64,000 nucleotides of DNA from Kribbella caucasensis (GTDB lineage Bacteria; Actinomycetota; Actinomycetes; Propionibacteriales; Kribbellaceae). Below the pieces are notes generated by a model. It did not search any database, was not told the DNA's origin, and saw only the letters and a program-made list of their open reading frames with translations. Below, one piece after another: positions 23,728-32,009 of this stretch (position 1 is its first letter; every line of letters starts with the position of its first letter). The position numbers were made by a program, and so were the translations under genes. Location: contig NZ_SNWQ01000033.1 of NCBI RefSeq assembly GCF_004361855.1, forward strand, positions 1 to 64,000. Direction: 5' to 3'.

Positions 23728-23734
23728 GGAGAAA
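23728..23734. promoter_or_regulatory. GGAGAAA half-site upstream of the DUF6879 operon
   Basis: TGGAGAAATGG, 23 bp upstream of the ATG at 23705. It matches the arms of the palindrome at 22024-22038 and fits autoregulation by the DUF5753 HTH protein. Confidence 0.35.
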
Positions 23735-23787
23735 TGGCGAGATCGATCATTCCGCTTCGTTCCGCGTGACGCAACGCCTACGGCGAG

Positions 23788-24027
23788 TCACGACGACGGG
23801 GCCGGAGGCCACACGTCTCCGTGAGTGGGATGAGCGCGGAACCGCGTCGCCAGATCGGCAAGAACCTCCCGAAGTACGGCGGCCTCGGGCGCGTCGGCGT
23901 CCCGCGCCTCGGCGTACCGGGCGAGCACCAGCCGGATCGCACAGCATTGTGCGCGGATGTCCCTGGCATACCGGACGAACGCCGGGCCTAGCGGTTTCGA
24001 GTGGTACTCGTTAGCTTCGATGGCCAC
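23788..24027 (-). CDS. DUF6221-like protein, N-terminus uncertain
   Basis: 79 aa from a GTG at 24027. RDIRAQCCAIRLVLARYAEA, APEAAVLREVLADLATRFRA and HPTHGDVWPP resemble the C-terminal helices of DUF6221 proteins. The first 20 residues are read antisense to a recombinase remnant, so the native N-terminus is probably lost. Confidence 0.45.
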   Translation of the reverse strand: MAIEANEYHSKPLGPAFVRYARDIRAQCCAIRLVLARYAEARDADAPEAAVLREVLADLATRFRAHPTHGDVWPPAPSS

Positions 24028-24054
24028 CTGCCCCTTCCACTGACTGACCTGGAA

Positions 24055-24240
24055 GTCAACAAGCGGATCGCCGTGTCCGAATACCTCGGACACTCGGATC
24101 CCGGCTTCACCCTGCGGACGTACATGCACCTGCTGCCGTCGAGCAGCAAGCGGACGAAGAAGGCTGTTGATACCGCATTGGGCTGTGTACTCGATGTGTA
24201 CTCAGGGCCGTCTGAGGCCCCAATCTCAGGAGTGACAGGG
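24055..24240 (+). pseudogene. Tyrosine recombinase C-terminal remnant
   Basis: VSEYLGHSDPGFTLRTYMHL and LPSSSKRTKKAVDTAL form the last catalytic block of a phage/ICE-type integrase, with the GH motif His and the nucleophile Tyr (RTYMHL). The core-binding and earlier catalytic parts are missing. It marks the right edge of the accessory region; no tRNA gene is seen beside it. Confidence 0.8.
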
Positions 24241-24268
24241 TCACATGATCAACTTCTGAACCGGTTAT

Positions 24269-24311
24269 GCCTCAGGCGTCGTGCCGCCGCCGGCGGTACG
24301 ACGCCTGAGGC
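24269..24311. terminator. Very strong bidirectional hairpin
   Basis: GCCTCAGGCGTCGT pairs perfectly with ACGACGCCTGAGGC (14 bp). The stem can extend through CCGCC/GGCGG to a 3-base loop. It lies between the recombinase remnant (+) and the end of the carboxypeptidase gene (-), and would end transcripts from both sides. Confidence 0.85.
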
Positions 24312-24358
24312 GTCTCCAGGCTCCAGTGGTACGGGGCCGCAGCCGGCCCCGTACCGAC

Positions 24359-27300
24359 TCAGGTCGTTGAGCGCAGGAGGTAGTCGGTCAGGCGATCCAT
24401 CACCTGGTTCCTTGTGGCGCTCCCGGTGATGCCTTCGAACCCGAAGCCCAGGTAGACGGTGTCGACGGTCGCCACGGCCGCGCCCTCGCTGATGCCGAGG
24501 CCTGCCCGGCGGACCCAGTCGTTGCGGTTCGGCCCCTCGATGCCCAGCTGGTCCTGCGGGGCACCGGGAACGGTCCAGCCGTCGGTTGGGTCGGCGTCGT
24601 CCTCGAACGAGGTGGTTCCTTCACCGGTCGAGACTTCGATGTCGTCGACGAAGACGCCGGGGAACTGCTGGAGACCCCAGTCGCTGAGGGCGGTGATCGC
24701 GATCTCTACCTGCTGGCCCGCGTAGGGAGCGAGGTCGATCTGCCACTGCTGCCAGCCGGACGAACTGCCGTTGGCGGCGTGCCACGTTCCCGTCGTGCCG
24801 GTGTTGCTGCACGTACCGGTCGCCGGGTCGAAGGTCTGGTAGCGCGTCAGGAACGGGTGCAGCACGTTGGTCGGGTCGTTGGGGTTGCTCCACCCGTTGG
24901 TGCACGCCAGGTCGTTGCTCAAATCGGACGAGGTGTGTCCGTTCTGATCGGGTAGCGTGGTCCAGTTGTCCTGGCCGACCGTGTGCGCTTCCACGATCAT
25001 GTAGTCGAAGTCCAGCTCCAGGTTGTAGCTGGTCCAGAACGAGAGCGTCGCGCCGGCGGCGGGCACCGTGATCGTCCGTGTCAGTCGCTTGTACGCTTCG
25101 TCCGCCCGGTCGGACCACATGAACTTCTGCCCGGAGTGTGGATCGAACGGACCGGCGATGCCGCTCTCGTACCGGGCCGCCGGCCGGCTGTCCAGGTGGG
25201 GGAAGCTGTGCGCCGGGTCGGTCACCCTGAGGAAATCGCCGGTCGCGATGAACGACGAGTCGATCCCTTGGTTCTGGGCACTGTCGGCCCCGTTGCGCCC
25301 GAGAGCCAGGCCTGTGAGCGGATCGTCGATCCCGGAGATGGGGAACGGGTCCCCGGTGGCCGGGTCGAGACCGCCGCCGGGCGTCGTGATCGCGGCACCG
25401 AAGAAGTACTCGATCGGGTCGCCCTGTGAGTTGCCCGACCCGGACAGCGCCAGGCAGCGCGCAAGCACGGTCGGATCGGCACGGCACTGCCGATTCTCGA
25501 ACGGGTCGTACAGCTGCGTGCCGAGCGCCTGCGTGTACTGCTGGCCAGCCCGCTGACCGGTGTACAGCACCCGGCCGCCGTCGTTGAGGAAGTCCCGCAC
25601 CTCCAGCAGCTCCTGCATCGCGAGCCGGGATGCGTTGCCCGGCCCCCAGCCGAGCTCCCGCGTCACGACGTCGTCGCCGGTGTACCAGAGAACCGCGTCG
25701 TAGTGGGACAGCACGCCGAGGTTGTCCGGCGCCGTACGACCCCGCGCGTCGACGTCGTACACGTCGTACGCGACGCCGTTCACGTCCAGCGCGGCGGCAT
25801 AGAACGAGAGGTACTGCGGCGCCGTGACCCCAGGCTTCGCCGGGGACGCGCCGGTGTAATCCTCCGCCGCCACGATCAGCACCCGCCGGCCGGTGTCCGA
25901 GGCCACCTTGTAGGTGAACGAGCCGCTTGTCGCGCCGCCGCCCTCGAACCAAACAGTCACGCTGTCGCCGGCCGACGTGCCGGTCACGGTGCCGCGCATG
26001 ACGCGGTAGTGCTTGGCGTTGCCGGGCCCGTACCGCTCGCCTCCGGTCCACTCGGAGGTCGGCGCCGACTGCACCGGGCCGTCCCCGATCCGGTACTTCA
26101 GCGTCACGGCGCCCAGGCTGCGCTTTGCCAGCACCCGCACCTCCTGCGGATCGCCATAGGACACAGCGAAGCGGAAGTCGAACAGCGACTGCTGGCCGTT
26201 CTGTGGATCGATGTCGTCCTGGTCCAGGTAGAACGGTTCGGCGTTGATCCCGACCGGCGACACGGGATCGTCCGGGTCAACGGCGGAGCGGGCGAGACCC
26301 AGGTGGAACGACAGCGTCTTCTCGAACTCCGCCTGGATCAACGCTTCGTCATCCGGGAAGACGAAGCCGGCGCCCGGGACGCCCTCGCCGAGCTCGGGCG
26401 TGTATGCGATGGTGCCGGCGTTGGTGTCGGCGTAGTCGGTCGTCTCGCCGTTGGTGACGTAGAGCGTGTCGGCCGACTGCCCGGGGTTGAAGCCCCGGAT
26501 GGCCGGATTGGCGTCGGTGCCGCCGAGCGCCACGTACAGCGGGTTGTCCGCGTCGGGCGTGCCCACCTGCCAGCCCTGCGGGTACAACAGCCACTCACCG
26601 AACGAGTGCAGGTTCGACTGGAATCGCGGCCGGACCCGGTCGATCAGCCCCGCCAGCGCACGCGTCTCTGGCTCCGACGCGGGGCTGGGGCCGCGGTAGG
26701 TCTCGTCGGCCGGATCAGGCGACGACCCCTCGTTGTCATACCCCCAGTGCTCATTGAAGTTCCGGTTCGGGTCCACGCCGTCGCCGACCGTGATCTGGCC
26801 GTCGCCGTTGTTGTCGCGCAGGTTCTTGCGCCACAGGCGCTCGTGATCGAACGCGAACTGGTAGCCGTCAGGGTTGGCGGCGATCACGAACCACAGCTCG
26901 GTGTTCTTCAGGAGTCTCCTGATCTCCTTGTCGTTCGCACGCCAGGCATCGATGAAGTGGTGCAGCATGCGCCGGTTGACCTCGAGGCTGATCCACTCGC
27001 GCGCATGCTGCAGCGACGAGTACAACACGGCCGGCCTCGACCCGTCGGGAACGTCGCGCGCGCCCTGCGTCAGCTTGAGGCCGATGATCTCGCGACCCTG
27101 CACGGAGCGACCGAGAACCACGCGCTTGACCAGCTGCGGATTGCGCTGGGCAATGGCGTTCAGCTCATCGCGGATGCCGCCGGGCTCGTCCCAGGACCGG
27201 TAGACGTTGTACCCGCCTTGCGCCTGGGCAGCGGCCTGCTCACTGACCGACTGGCCCTTGCTGTTGCGTTTCACTGTGACCTTCACGCCAGAGGCGTCCA

Positions 27301-27529
27301 GCTTGGCGCGCTGGCCTCGCGTGAGGACGGCGTCGGCCTTGATGCCCGCTGCCGTGTGGCGCAACCCCGCAAGCTCAAGCCCGGGCACGGCCTCCGAGAT
27401 CATGCCGGCCGACCCTTCGAGCGTGTACATCTCCAGTTCGCTGTCGGGCTGCTGAGCGGCAACCGGCAACGAAATGAAGGTCAGTGCGAGGGCGGCCAGG
27501 AACACTACGGTGGTACGTTTCGAGGACAT
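24359..27529 (-). CDS. Secreted M14 zinc carboxypeptidase, multidomain
   Basis: 1056 aa from the ATG at 27529 (AGGGGAGGGGAG before it). Signal peptide 1 to about 26. The M14 catalytic domain is at about 105-420. It has SLQHAREWISLE, whose H and E bind zinc, then ANPDGYQFAF, DPNRNFNEHWG, NLHSFGEWLLYP with the third zinc His, and YTPELGEG with the catalytic Glu. A beta-sandwich domain follows, then a ThuA/glutamine-amidotransferase-like segment (RVLIVAAEDYTGASP, ALWYTGDDVVTRE, GGRVLYTGQRAG). The C-terminus is an immune-inhibitor-A-like domain (SFWTSYNLELDFDYMIVEAH). It should act outside the cell on peptides. It is a single-gene transcript ending at the strong hairpin. Confidence 0.93.
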   Translation of the reverse strand: MSSKRTTVVFLAALALTFISLPVAAQQPDSELEMYTLEGSAGMISEAVPGLELAGLRHTAAGIKADAVLTRGQRAKLDASGVKVTVKRNSKGQSVSEQAAAQAQGGYNVYRSWDEPGGIRDELNAIAQRNPQLVKRVVLGRSVQGREIIGLKLTQGARDVPDGSRPAVLYSSLQHAREWISLEVNRRMLHHFIDAWRANDKEIRRLLKNTELWFVIAANPDGYQFAFDHERLWRKNLRDNNGDGQITVGDGVDPNRNFNEHWGYDNEGSSPDPADETYRGPSPASEPETRALAGLIDRVRPRFQSNLHSFGEWLLYPQGWQVGTPDADNPLYVALGGTDANPAIRGFNPGQSADTLYVTNGETTDYADTNAGTIAYTPELGEGVPGAGFVFPDDEALIQAEFEKTLSFHLGLARSAVDPDDPVSPVGINAEPFYLDQDDIDPQNGQQSLFDFRFAVSYGDPQEVRVLAKRSLGAVTLKYRIGDGPVQSAPTSEWTGGERYGPGNAKHYRVMRGTVTGTSAGDSVTVWFEGGGATSGSFTYKVASDTGRRVLIVAAEDYTGASPAKPGVTAPQYLSFYAAALDVNGVAYDVYDVDARGRTAPDNLGVLSHYDAVLWYTGDDVVTRELGWGPGNASRLAMQELLEVRDFLNDGGRVLYTGQRAGQQYTQALGTQLYDPFENRQCRADPTVLARCLALSGSGNSQGDPIEYFFGAAITTPGGGLDPATGDPFPISGIDDPLTGLALGRNGADSAQNQGIDSSFIATGDFLRVTDPAHSFPHLDSRPAARYESGIAGPFDPHSGQKFMWSDRADEAYKRLTRTITVPAAGATLSFWTSYNLELDFDYMIVEAHTVGQDNWTTLPDQNGHTSSDLSNDLACTNGWSNPNDPTNVLHPFLTRYQTFDPATGTCSNTGTTGTWHAANGSSSGWQQWQIDLAPYAGQQVEIAITALSDWGLQQFPGVFVDDIEVSTGEGTTSFEDDADPTDGWTVPGAPQDQLGIEGPNRNDWVRRAGLGISEGAAVATVDTVYLGFGFEGITGSATRNQVMDRLTDYLLRSTT

Positions 27530-27742
27530 TCTGAACTCCCCTCCCCTGGGATGGGAGGGCGTCCCCCTGGGCGTGCAGTATCGACTGCGGCGGCCTTGAC
27601 GGCCGGCCGAGGAGACGCCCAATCCGACGGCAACGCTACTCGCGGAGCACGGCTCGTGAAAGAGCGAGGCCAGTGCTGGTTCGTCGCGCCGCGGGCCGTC
27701 GCCAGGGACCACCCCGCCTGGACTGACCGGTAGGCAGGATAC
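27530..27742. other. Intergenic region
   Basis: Space between carboxypeptidase start and trmO stop. A purine-rich ribosome-binding site lies next to 27529; no gene. Confidence 0.4.
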
Positions 27743-28153
27743 TCAGCGTTCGGAGAGGTCGCCGAGGACTGGCTTGATGTCGATCAGTGGGGTGCCGTCG
27801 AGGGCTTCCAGGTTGTTGACGTGGAGGCGGAGGTTGTCGATGGCGAGGATGGTCACTCGGTGCAGGCCGAGGGGGTTGGGGCGATCGGGGGAGCGGGTGC
27901 TGAAGACGCCGGTGACGGGACGGCTGGGGTCGCTGCGGGGATGGACGGCCAGGACGTCGCGGAGGGCGCGGTCGAACCAGGTGATCAGGAGGATGTCCTC
28001 GCCGACGGTCAGGTCCTTCAGGGCTTCGCGGTACGCCGGGAAGATGACGAGCCAGGCGTTGGGTGCGCCCTCGTCGCCTTGACGGGGTGCGTCGGCCAGG
28101 TTGGTCAGCGGGGACTCGACGTGGCCGATGGGGAGGAGGGTGTAGTCGGTCAT
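27743..28153 (-). CDS. trmO: tRNA (t6A37) N6-methyltransferase family, TrmO/TsaA
   Basis: 136 aa. PIGHVESPLTN, WLVIFPAYREALKDLTVGED, LLITWFDRALRDVLAVHP, VFSTRSPDRPNPLGLHRVTI and LDGTPLIDIKPVLG are the TsaA/VirR fold with its SAM-binding S-x-D-R-P-N-P-x-G loop. The family methylates t6A in tRNA-Thr in E. coli; the same role here is likely but the substrate tRNA is inferred. The ATG overlaps the stop of the upstream phosphoesterase gene by 4 bp (ATGA). Confidence 0.85.
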   Translation of the reverse strand: MTDYTLLPIGHVESPLTNLADAPRQGDEGAPNAWLVIFPAYREALKDLTVGEDILLITWFDRALRDVLAVHPRSDPSRPVTGVFSTRSPDRPNPLGLHRVTILAIDNLRLHVNNLEALDGTPLIDIKPVLGDLSER

Positions 28154-28902
28154 GGCAGGTGGAGGAATTTCGTGATGAGCGGGGAGCCGTCCGCGTGCAC
28201 GTGGAGGGCCAGGCCGGGCGGGGCCGCCTTGTCGGTGATGCCCGCGGCGGGGGCGGGCTCGAACGGGAGAGGAACGGTGGAACGGATGCCGGGGGCAAGT
28301 AACAGCGGGAAGCCGGCGAAGGTGGTGGCCAGGCCGTTGTGGAAGTGGCCGGCCAGTAGGGCAGTGATGGGACGGTCGCGAAGTACGTCGGCGAAGGCGT
28401 TCGGTTCGCGGAGGAGCCATTGGTCCATCACCGGATGGTGCAGGCTGACCGGTGGCTGATGGAAGGCGATGAAGAGCGGCCCGTCGACCGGTTCGCCGAG
28501 GACGCCGCGCAGCCAGTCGAGCGACTCGGGACTGAGCAGGCCGTGGTCCTCGCCGGGGACGGTCGTGTCGAGCAGGACGAAGCGGGCCCCGCCGACGTCG
28601 CGCACTTGATGGACCGGATGCCCGTCGCCCGGCGAGTCGACGTACGAACTCAGGCCGGCCCGCAGCGGTTCGCTGACGTCGTGGTTCCCGGGCAGGACGA
28701 GTACAGGCACCTCACCGAAGACGGCCAGCTCCGCAGCGACCTCCTCGTACTCCGTCCCGTGGTCCGCGAGATCGCCGGTGACCAGTACGACGTCGACGGG
28801 GCGCTGGAACTCACGCAGGTACGACGTGATCCGGCGCAGGCGCTGACGGGCCTCCTCGGTGCCGTCGAGATGTGGGTCGCTCAAGTGGGCGATGACGAAC
28901 AC
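28150..28902 (-). CDS. Metallophosphoesterase, CpdA-like
   Basis: 250 aa. LSDPHLDG (D-x-H), VLVTGDLADHG (GD), PVLVLPGNHD (GNHD), AFHQPPVSLHH and LLAGHFHNGL (GHxH) supply the full set of metal ligands for the class III cyclic-nucleotide phosphodiesterase/Icc-like family. The substrate is unproven. It is translationally coupled to trmO. Confidence 0.9.
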   Translation of the reverse strand: MFVIAHLSDPHLDGTEEARQRLRRITSYLREFQRPVDVVLVTGDLADHGTEYEEVAAELAVFGEVPVLVLPGNHDVSEPLRAGLSSYVDSPGDGHPVHQVRDVGGARFVLLDTTVPGEDHGLLSPESLDWLRGVLGEPVDGPLFIAFHQPPVSLHHPVMDQWLLREPNAFADVLRDRPITALLAGHFHNGLATTFAGFPLLLAPGIRSTVPLPFEPAPAAGITDKAAPPGLALHVHADGSPLITKFLHLP

Positions 28903-28936
28903 GGCTGCCTCCTCGGGTCAGCAGCACCCTAGACGT

Positions 28937-30457
28937 CTAACCGCAGAACGAGCCGGGCAGATCCGAACACGGCACCAGTCCGTCGCGAGCCAGGATCGGC
29001 TTCGCCTGCGCGGACCCGAGGTACTCCAGGAAGGCGGCCTGCAACGACTCCGGCTTCGGCGCCTTGTACGTGTACGCGCGCTCGACCTCCCAGAACCGGT
29101 ACGTATGGTCGGCCACCTTCTCCGCATCCGGTACGACCGTGTCGATCGTGATCGGGGTGAGTCCCGGGAACTTGCGCGAGGTGCCGAGTTCGGCGTACCC
29201 GATTGCGCCCTCGATGTCGTTCACCCGGGACAGCAGTTCCTCGGTGGTGCCGACCTCGCAGCGGTGGTGCTTGGCGACCGGGTTGTCCTTGGTCTTGCAG
29301 TCGTCGGACGAGATCCCGAGCTCCTGGTCGCCGGCCAGCACCTTCTCCCGGAACACCCGGCGGGATCCGGAGTCCGGCCCGACCCGGCTCACCATCCGGA
29401 TCGGCAGCTCCCGGCCGCCGAGCTGTTTCCAGTTCGTCAACCGGCCGGCGTAGATGTCGCGCAACTGGTTCGTGGTCAGCCCGGTGATGTCGGTGGACCG
29501 GTTGACCACGACCGCGAACACGACCACCGCGATCGCCTTGCCTTGCAGGTCGGGGGCCTCTTCGGCTGATCCGTCGGACATCGCGATCAGCTTCTCCGCG
29601 GCGGCCGGGTCACTCTTGCCGGTCTCGTTGAGCGTCCTGGTGCCGTTGCGGCTGCCGTTCGCGGCGATGGTGATGTCGGACTCGGTGCACTCCGCGGCGT
29701 ACGCGCTGCGCACCTCTTTGACCGTCGCCTCCACCGCGGTCGATCCGATCACCCGCAGCTGGCCCGAGGCGCAGTTGTCCGGCGGCTGCAGCACGTCGAC
29801 CACGAACAGCGCGACCAGGGCCCCGACAAGCAGCAACGACAACGCCCCGAACATCAACGTACGCCGGCCCGGACCGCGCGGGCGTGGTTCGTGGTAGACC
29901 CCGCCACCGGCCGCTCCGCCCGCCAGGTATCCCGAGTGCGTGACGCCGCGGCCGGGCCCGCTGAGCAGCAGCAGGAACTTGAAGCTGTCGCCCCGGTTGA
30001 TCGCGATCCGCGGGATGATCACCTTGCTGGTGTCGAGGAAGTTCTCCGATTCGAGCCGGTCCCTCAGCATCTCGCCGAGCGACTCGGGCTTCGGCTCGGA
30101 GACCTCCAGGCCGACGATCTTGCGGTCCGGGAACGCGAACGACACCTTGTCGTGCATGTGGTGCGGCTCGATGTCCATCCCGCCGGCGTTGTCGACCCGG
30201 AGCAGCACCACACTAGGCTCCTCGATCACCGATCCCTTGTGCCGGAACTCGACGTCGACCATCGGGGAGTCGTCCTGGGCCATCGGGGAGTTCACCCCGA
30301 TCGGCGCGTCCACCTGCACCCGGTAGACCAGTCGTTTGCGGCGCAGGAAGTACCGATCCACCAGCCAGGCGATCGCCGTACCAATCAGCGCTACGGCCGC
30401 TATCACGGTCTCGAGGTTGATGTCGCCGAGACCGGAAAAGTCCACTGCCAAACTCAT
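28937..30457 (-). CDS. Membrane-anchored PstS-like substrate-binding protein
   Basis: 506 aa. The first hydrophobic helix is at about 15-33 (LETVIAAVALIGTAIAWLVD), followed by a beta-rich domain of about 165 residues. A second helix (about 203-224, MFGALSLLLVGALVALFVVD) leads to a PBP-like domain with GQLRVIGSTAVEATVKEVRS, NGSRNGTRTL, AVVVFAVVVNRSTDITGLTT, LRDIYAGRLTNWKQLGG and RVGPDSGSRRVFREKVL. These match phosphate-binding PstS folds. No pst permease or ATPase is adjacent, so it may be a sensor rather than part of an importer (inference). Confidence 0.8.
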   Translation of the reverse strand: MSLAVDFSGLGDINLETVIAAVALIGTAIAWLVDRYFLRRKRLVYRVQVDAPIGVNSPMAQDDSPMVDVEFRHKGSVIEEPSVVLLRVDNAGGMDIEPHHMHDKVSFAFPDRKIVGLEVSEPKPESLGEMLRDRLESENFLDTSKVIIPRIAINRGDSFKFLLLLSGPGRGVTHSGYLAGGAAGGGVYHEPRPRGPGRRTLMFGALSLLLVGALVALFVVDVLQPPDNCASGQLRVIGSTAVEATVKEVRSAYAAECTESDITIAANGSRNGTRTLNETGKSDPAAAEKLIAMSDGSAEEAPDLQGKAIAVVVFAVVVNRSTDITGLTTNQLRDIYAGRLTNWKQLGGRELPIRMVSRVGPDSGSRRVFREKVLAGDQELGISSDDCKTKDNPVAKHHRCEVGTTEELLSRVNDIEGAIGYAELGTSRKFPGLTPITIDTVVPDAEKVADHTYRFWEVERAYTYKAPKPESLQAAFLEYLGSAQAKPILARDGLVPCSDLPGSFCG

Positions 30458-30606
30458 AGCCCCACTTCCACTACGGGCGGTCAGGGTACGGAAGCAGGGT
30501 GAACATACTCTGACCTCTGGGTGACCGCCCGGGGCATCGATTACCGAGCGGTGACGCGCCGACCGAAGACTTGGCCAGGGTGGGGGAGTCTGCGAGATTG
30601 GGCCGC

Positions 30607-31965
30607 ATGGCTGAACAGGTGGATGTGGTCGTGATCGGGCTCGGTGTCGGTGGCGAGGAGGCCGCGGGACGGCTGGCCCAGGCCGGGTTGTCCGTCGTCG
30701 GCCTCGACCCCCGGCTGGTCGGTGGCGAGTGCCCGTACTGGGGCTGCATCCCGAGCAAGATGATGATCCGGGCCGGCAACCTGATCGCCGAGACCCGCCG
30801 GGTCGACGGCATGGCCGGTACGGCGACAGTCGAACCGGACTGGGCGCCGGTGGCGAAGCGGATCCGCGAGGAGGCGACCGACACCTGGAACGACCAGGTC
30901 GCGGTGGACCGGCTGGTCGGCAAGGGCGTCACCTTCCTGCGCGAAGCCGGCACCATCACCGGGCCGGGCAAGGTCAGCGCCGGCGGCCGAGAGTTCGAGG
31001 CGTCCCGCGGCATCATCGTCGCGACCGGCACGGTTCCGGCGATCCCGCCGATCGACGGGCTGGCCGGTACGCCGTATTGGACCAACCACGAGGCGATCGA
31101 GGCGGACACGCTGCCGGCCTCGATCATCGTCCTCGGTGGTGGCGCGATCGGGCTGGAATTGGCCCAGGTGTTCGCCCGGTTCGGGGTCGCCGTGACCGTG
31201 GTTGAGGCGGCCGACCGGGTGCTCGCGATGGAGGAGCCCGAGTCCAGTGACCTGGCCCGGGAGGTCCTCGAGAAGGACGGGATCACCTTCCGCATCGGCG
31301 TCTCCGCGAAGGCGGTCGACCACGCCGGCGGCAGCTTCACGGTGACCCTGGATGACGGCGACTCGGTCTCCGCCGAGAAGTTGCTGGTGGCAACGGGCCG
31401 GCGGGTGAACGGCGAGGGGCTCGGGCTCGACGCGGTCGGGATCGACCTGTCGAAGCGGCACATCGAGGTCGACGAGCACGTCCGGGCGGCGGGCAAGGTG
31501 TGGGCGATCGGCGACGTCACCGGGGTCGGCGCGTTCACGCACACCGCGATGTACCAGGCGAATGTGGCGGTGTTCGACATCCTCGGATCCGGCGACGCTC
31601 CGCTTGCGAGCTATCACGCGATGCCACGGGTGACGTTCACGGATCCGGAGATCGGCGCGGTCGGGCTGACCGAGAAGCATGCGCGCGAACAAGGGCTGGA
31701 CGTGAAGACGGCGATGAGCCAGATCCCGTCGTCGTCCCGTGGCTGGATCCACAAGGCCGGCAACGAGGGTTTCATCAAGCTGGTCGTGGACAACTCGCGT
31801 GGTGTGCTGGTCGGGGCGACGAGTGCCGGACCGACCGGGGGAGAGGTGCTCGGCGCGCTCGCCGTCGCCGTACATGCGGCGGTCCCGGTGAACTCTCTGC
31901 AACAGATGATCTACGCATACCCGACATTCCACCGTGCGATCGGCGATGCGCTGCGCGAACTCTGA
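30607..31965 (+). CDS. Dihydrolipoamide-dehydrogenase-like FAD oxidoreductase
   Basis: 452 aa from the ATG at 30607 (MAEQVDVVVIGLGVGGEEAA). FAD-binding GxGxxG at 11-16; redox pair Cys42/Cys47 in GGECPYWGCIPSK; NAD(P)-binding GGGAIGLELAQVFARFG; second FAD motif VWAIGDVTG; dimerisation domain with YPTFHRAIGDAL supplying the active-site base (TFHR). Class I flavoprotein disulfide reductase; no 2-oxo-acid dehydrogenase genes are nearby, so the substrate (lipoamide, mercury, mycothiol or other) is unclear. Confidence 0.92.
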   Translation: MAEQVDVVVIGLGVGGEEAAGRLAQAGLSVVGLDPRLVGGECPYWGCIPSKMMIRAGNLIAETRRVDGMAGTATVEPDWAPVAKRIREEATDTWNDQVAVDRLVGKGVTFLREAGTITGPGKVSAGGREFEASRGIIVATGTVPAIPPIDGLAGTPYWTNHEAIEADTLPASIIVLGGGAIGLELAQVFARFGVAVTVVEAADRVLAMEEPESSDLAREVLEKDGITFRIGVSAKAVDHAGGSFTVTLDDGDSVSAEKLLVATGRRVNGEGLGLDAVGIDLSKRHIEVDEHVRAAGKVWAIGDVTGVGAFTHTAMYQANVAVFDILGSGDAPLASYHAMPRVTFTDPEIGAVGLTEKHAREQGLDVKTAMSQIPSSSRGWIHKAGNEGFIKLVVDNSRGVLVGATSAGPTGGEVLGALAVAVHAAVPVNSLQQMIYAYPTFHRAIGDALREL

Positions 31966-31973
31966 GTTCCTTG

Positions 31974-31990
31974 TTGCGATCGGGTCGCAA
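31974..31990. promoter_or_regulatory. Nur-like operator upstream of cbiM
   Basis: TTGCGA, 5 bases (TCGGG), TCGCAA: a perfect dyad ending 19 bp before the cbiM ATG. It matches the known Streptomyces Nur box layout (tTGCaa-N5-ttGCAA) used for nickel repression. It could also act as a short terminator for the upstream flavoprotein gene. Confidence 0.5.
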
Positions 31991-32009
31991 GTAGATCAAG
32001 AATGTCGGC

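Noticed and set aside
24621..26051. 476-aa Arg-rich frame inside the carboxypeptidase gene
   Set aside because: Shadow frame with extreme Arg content; the M14 gene explains the region.
31966..32009. Cobalamin riboswitch before cbiM
   Set aside because: Only 44 bp between genes, too short, and no B12-box-like sequence seen.
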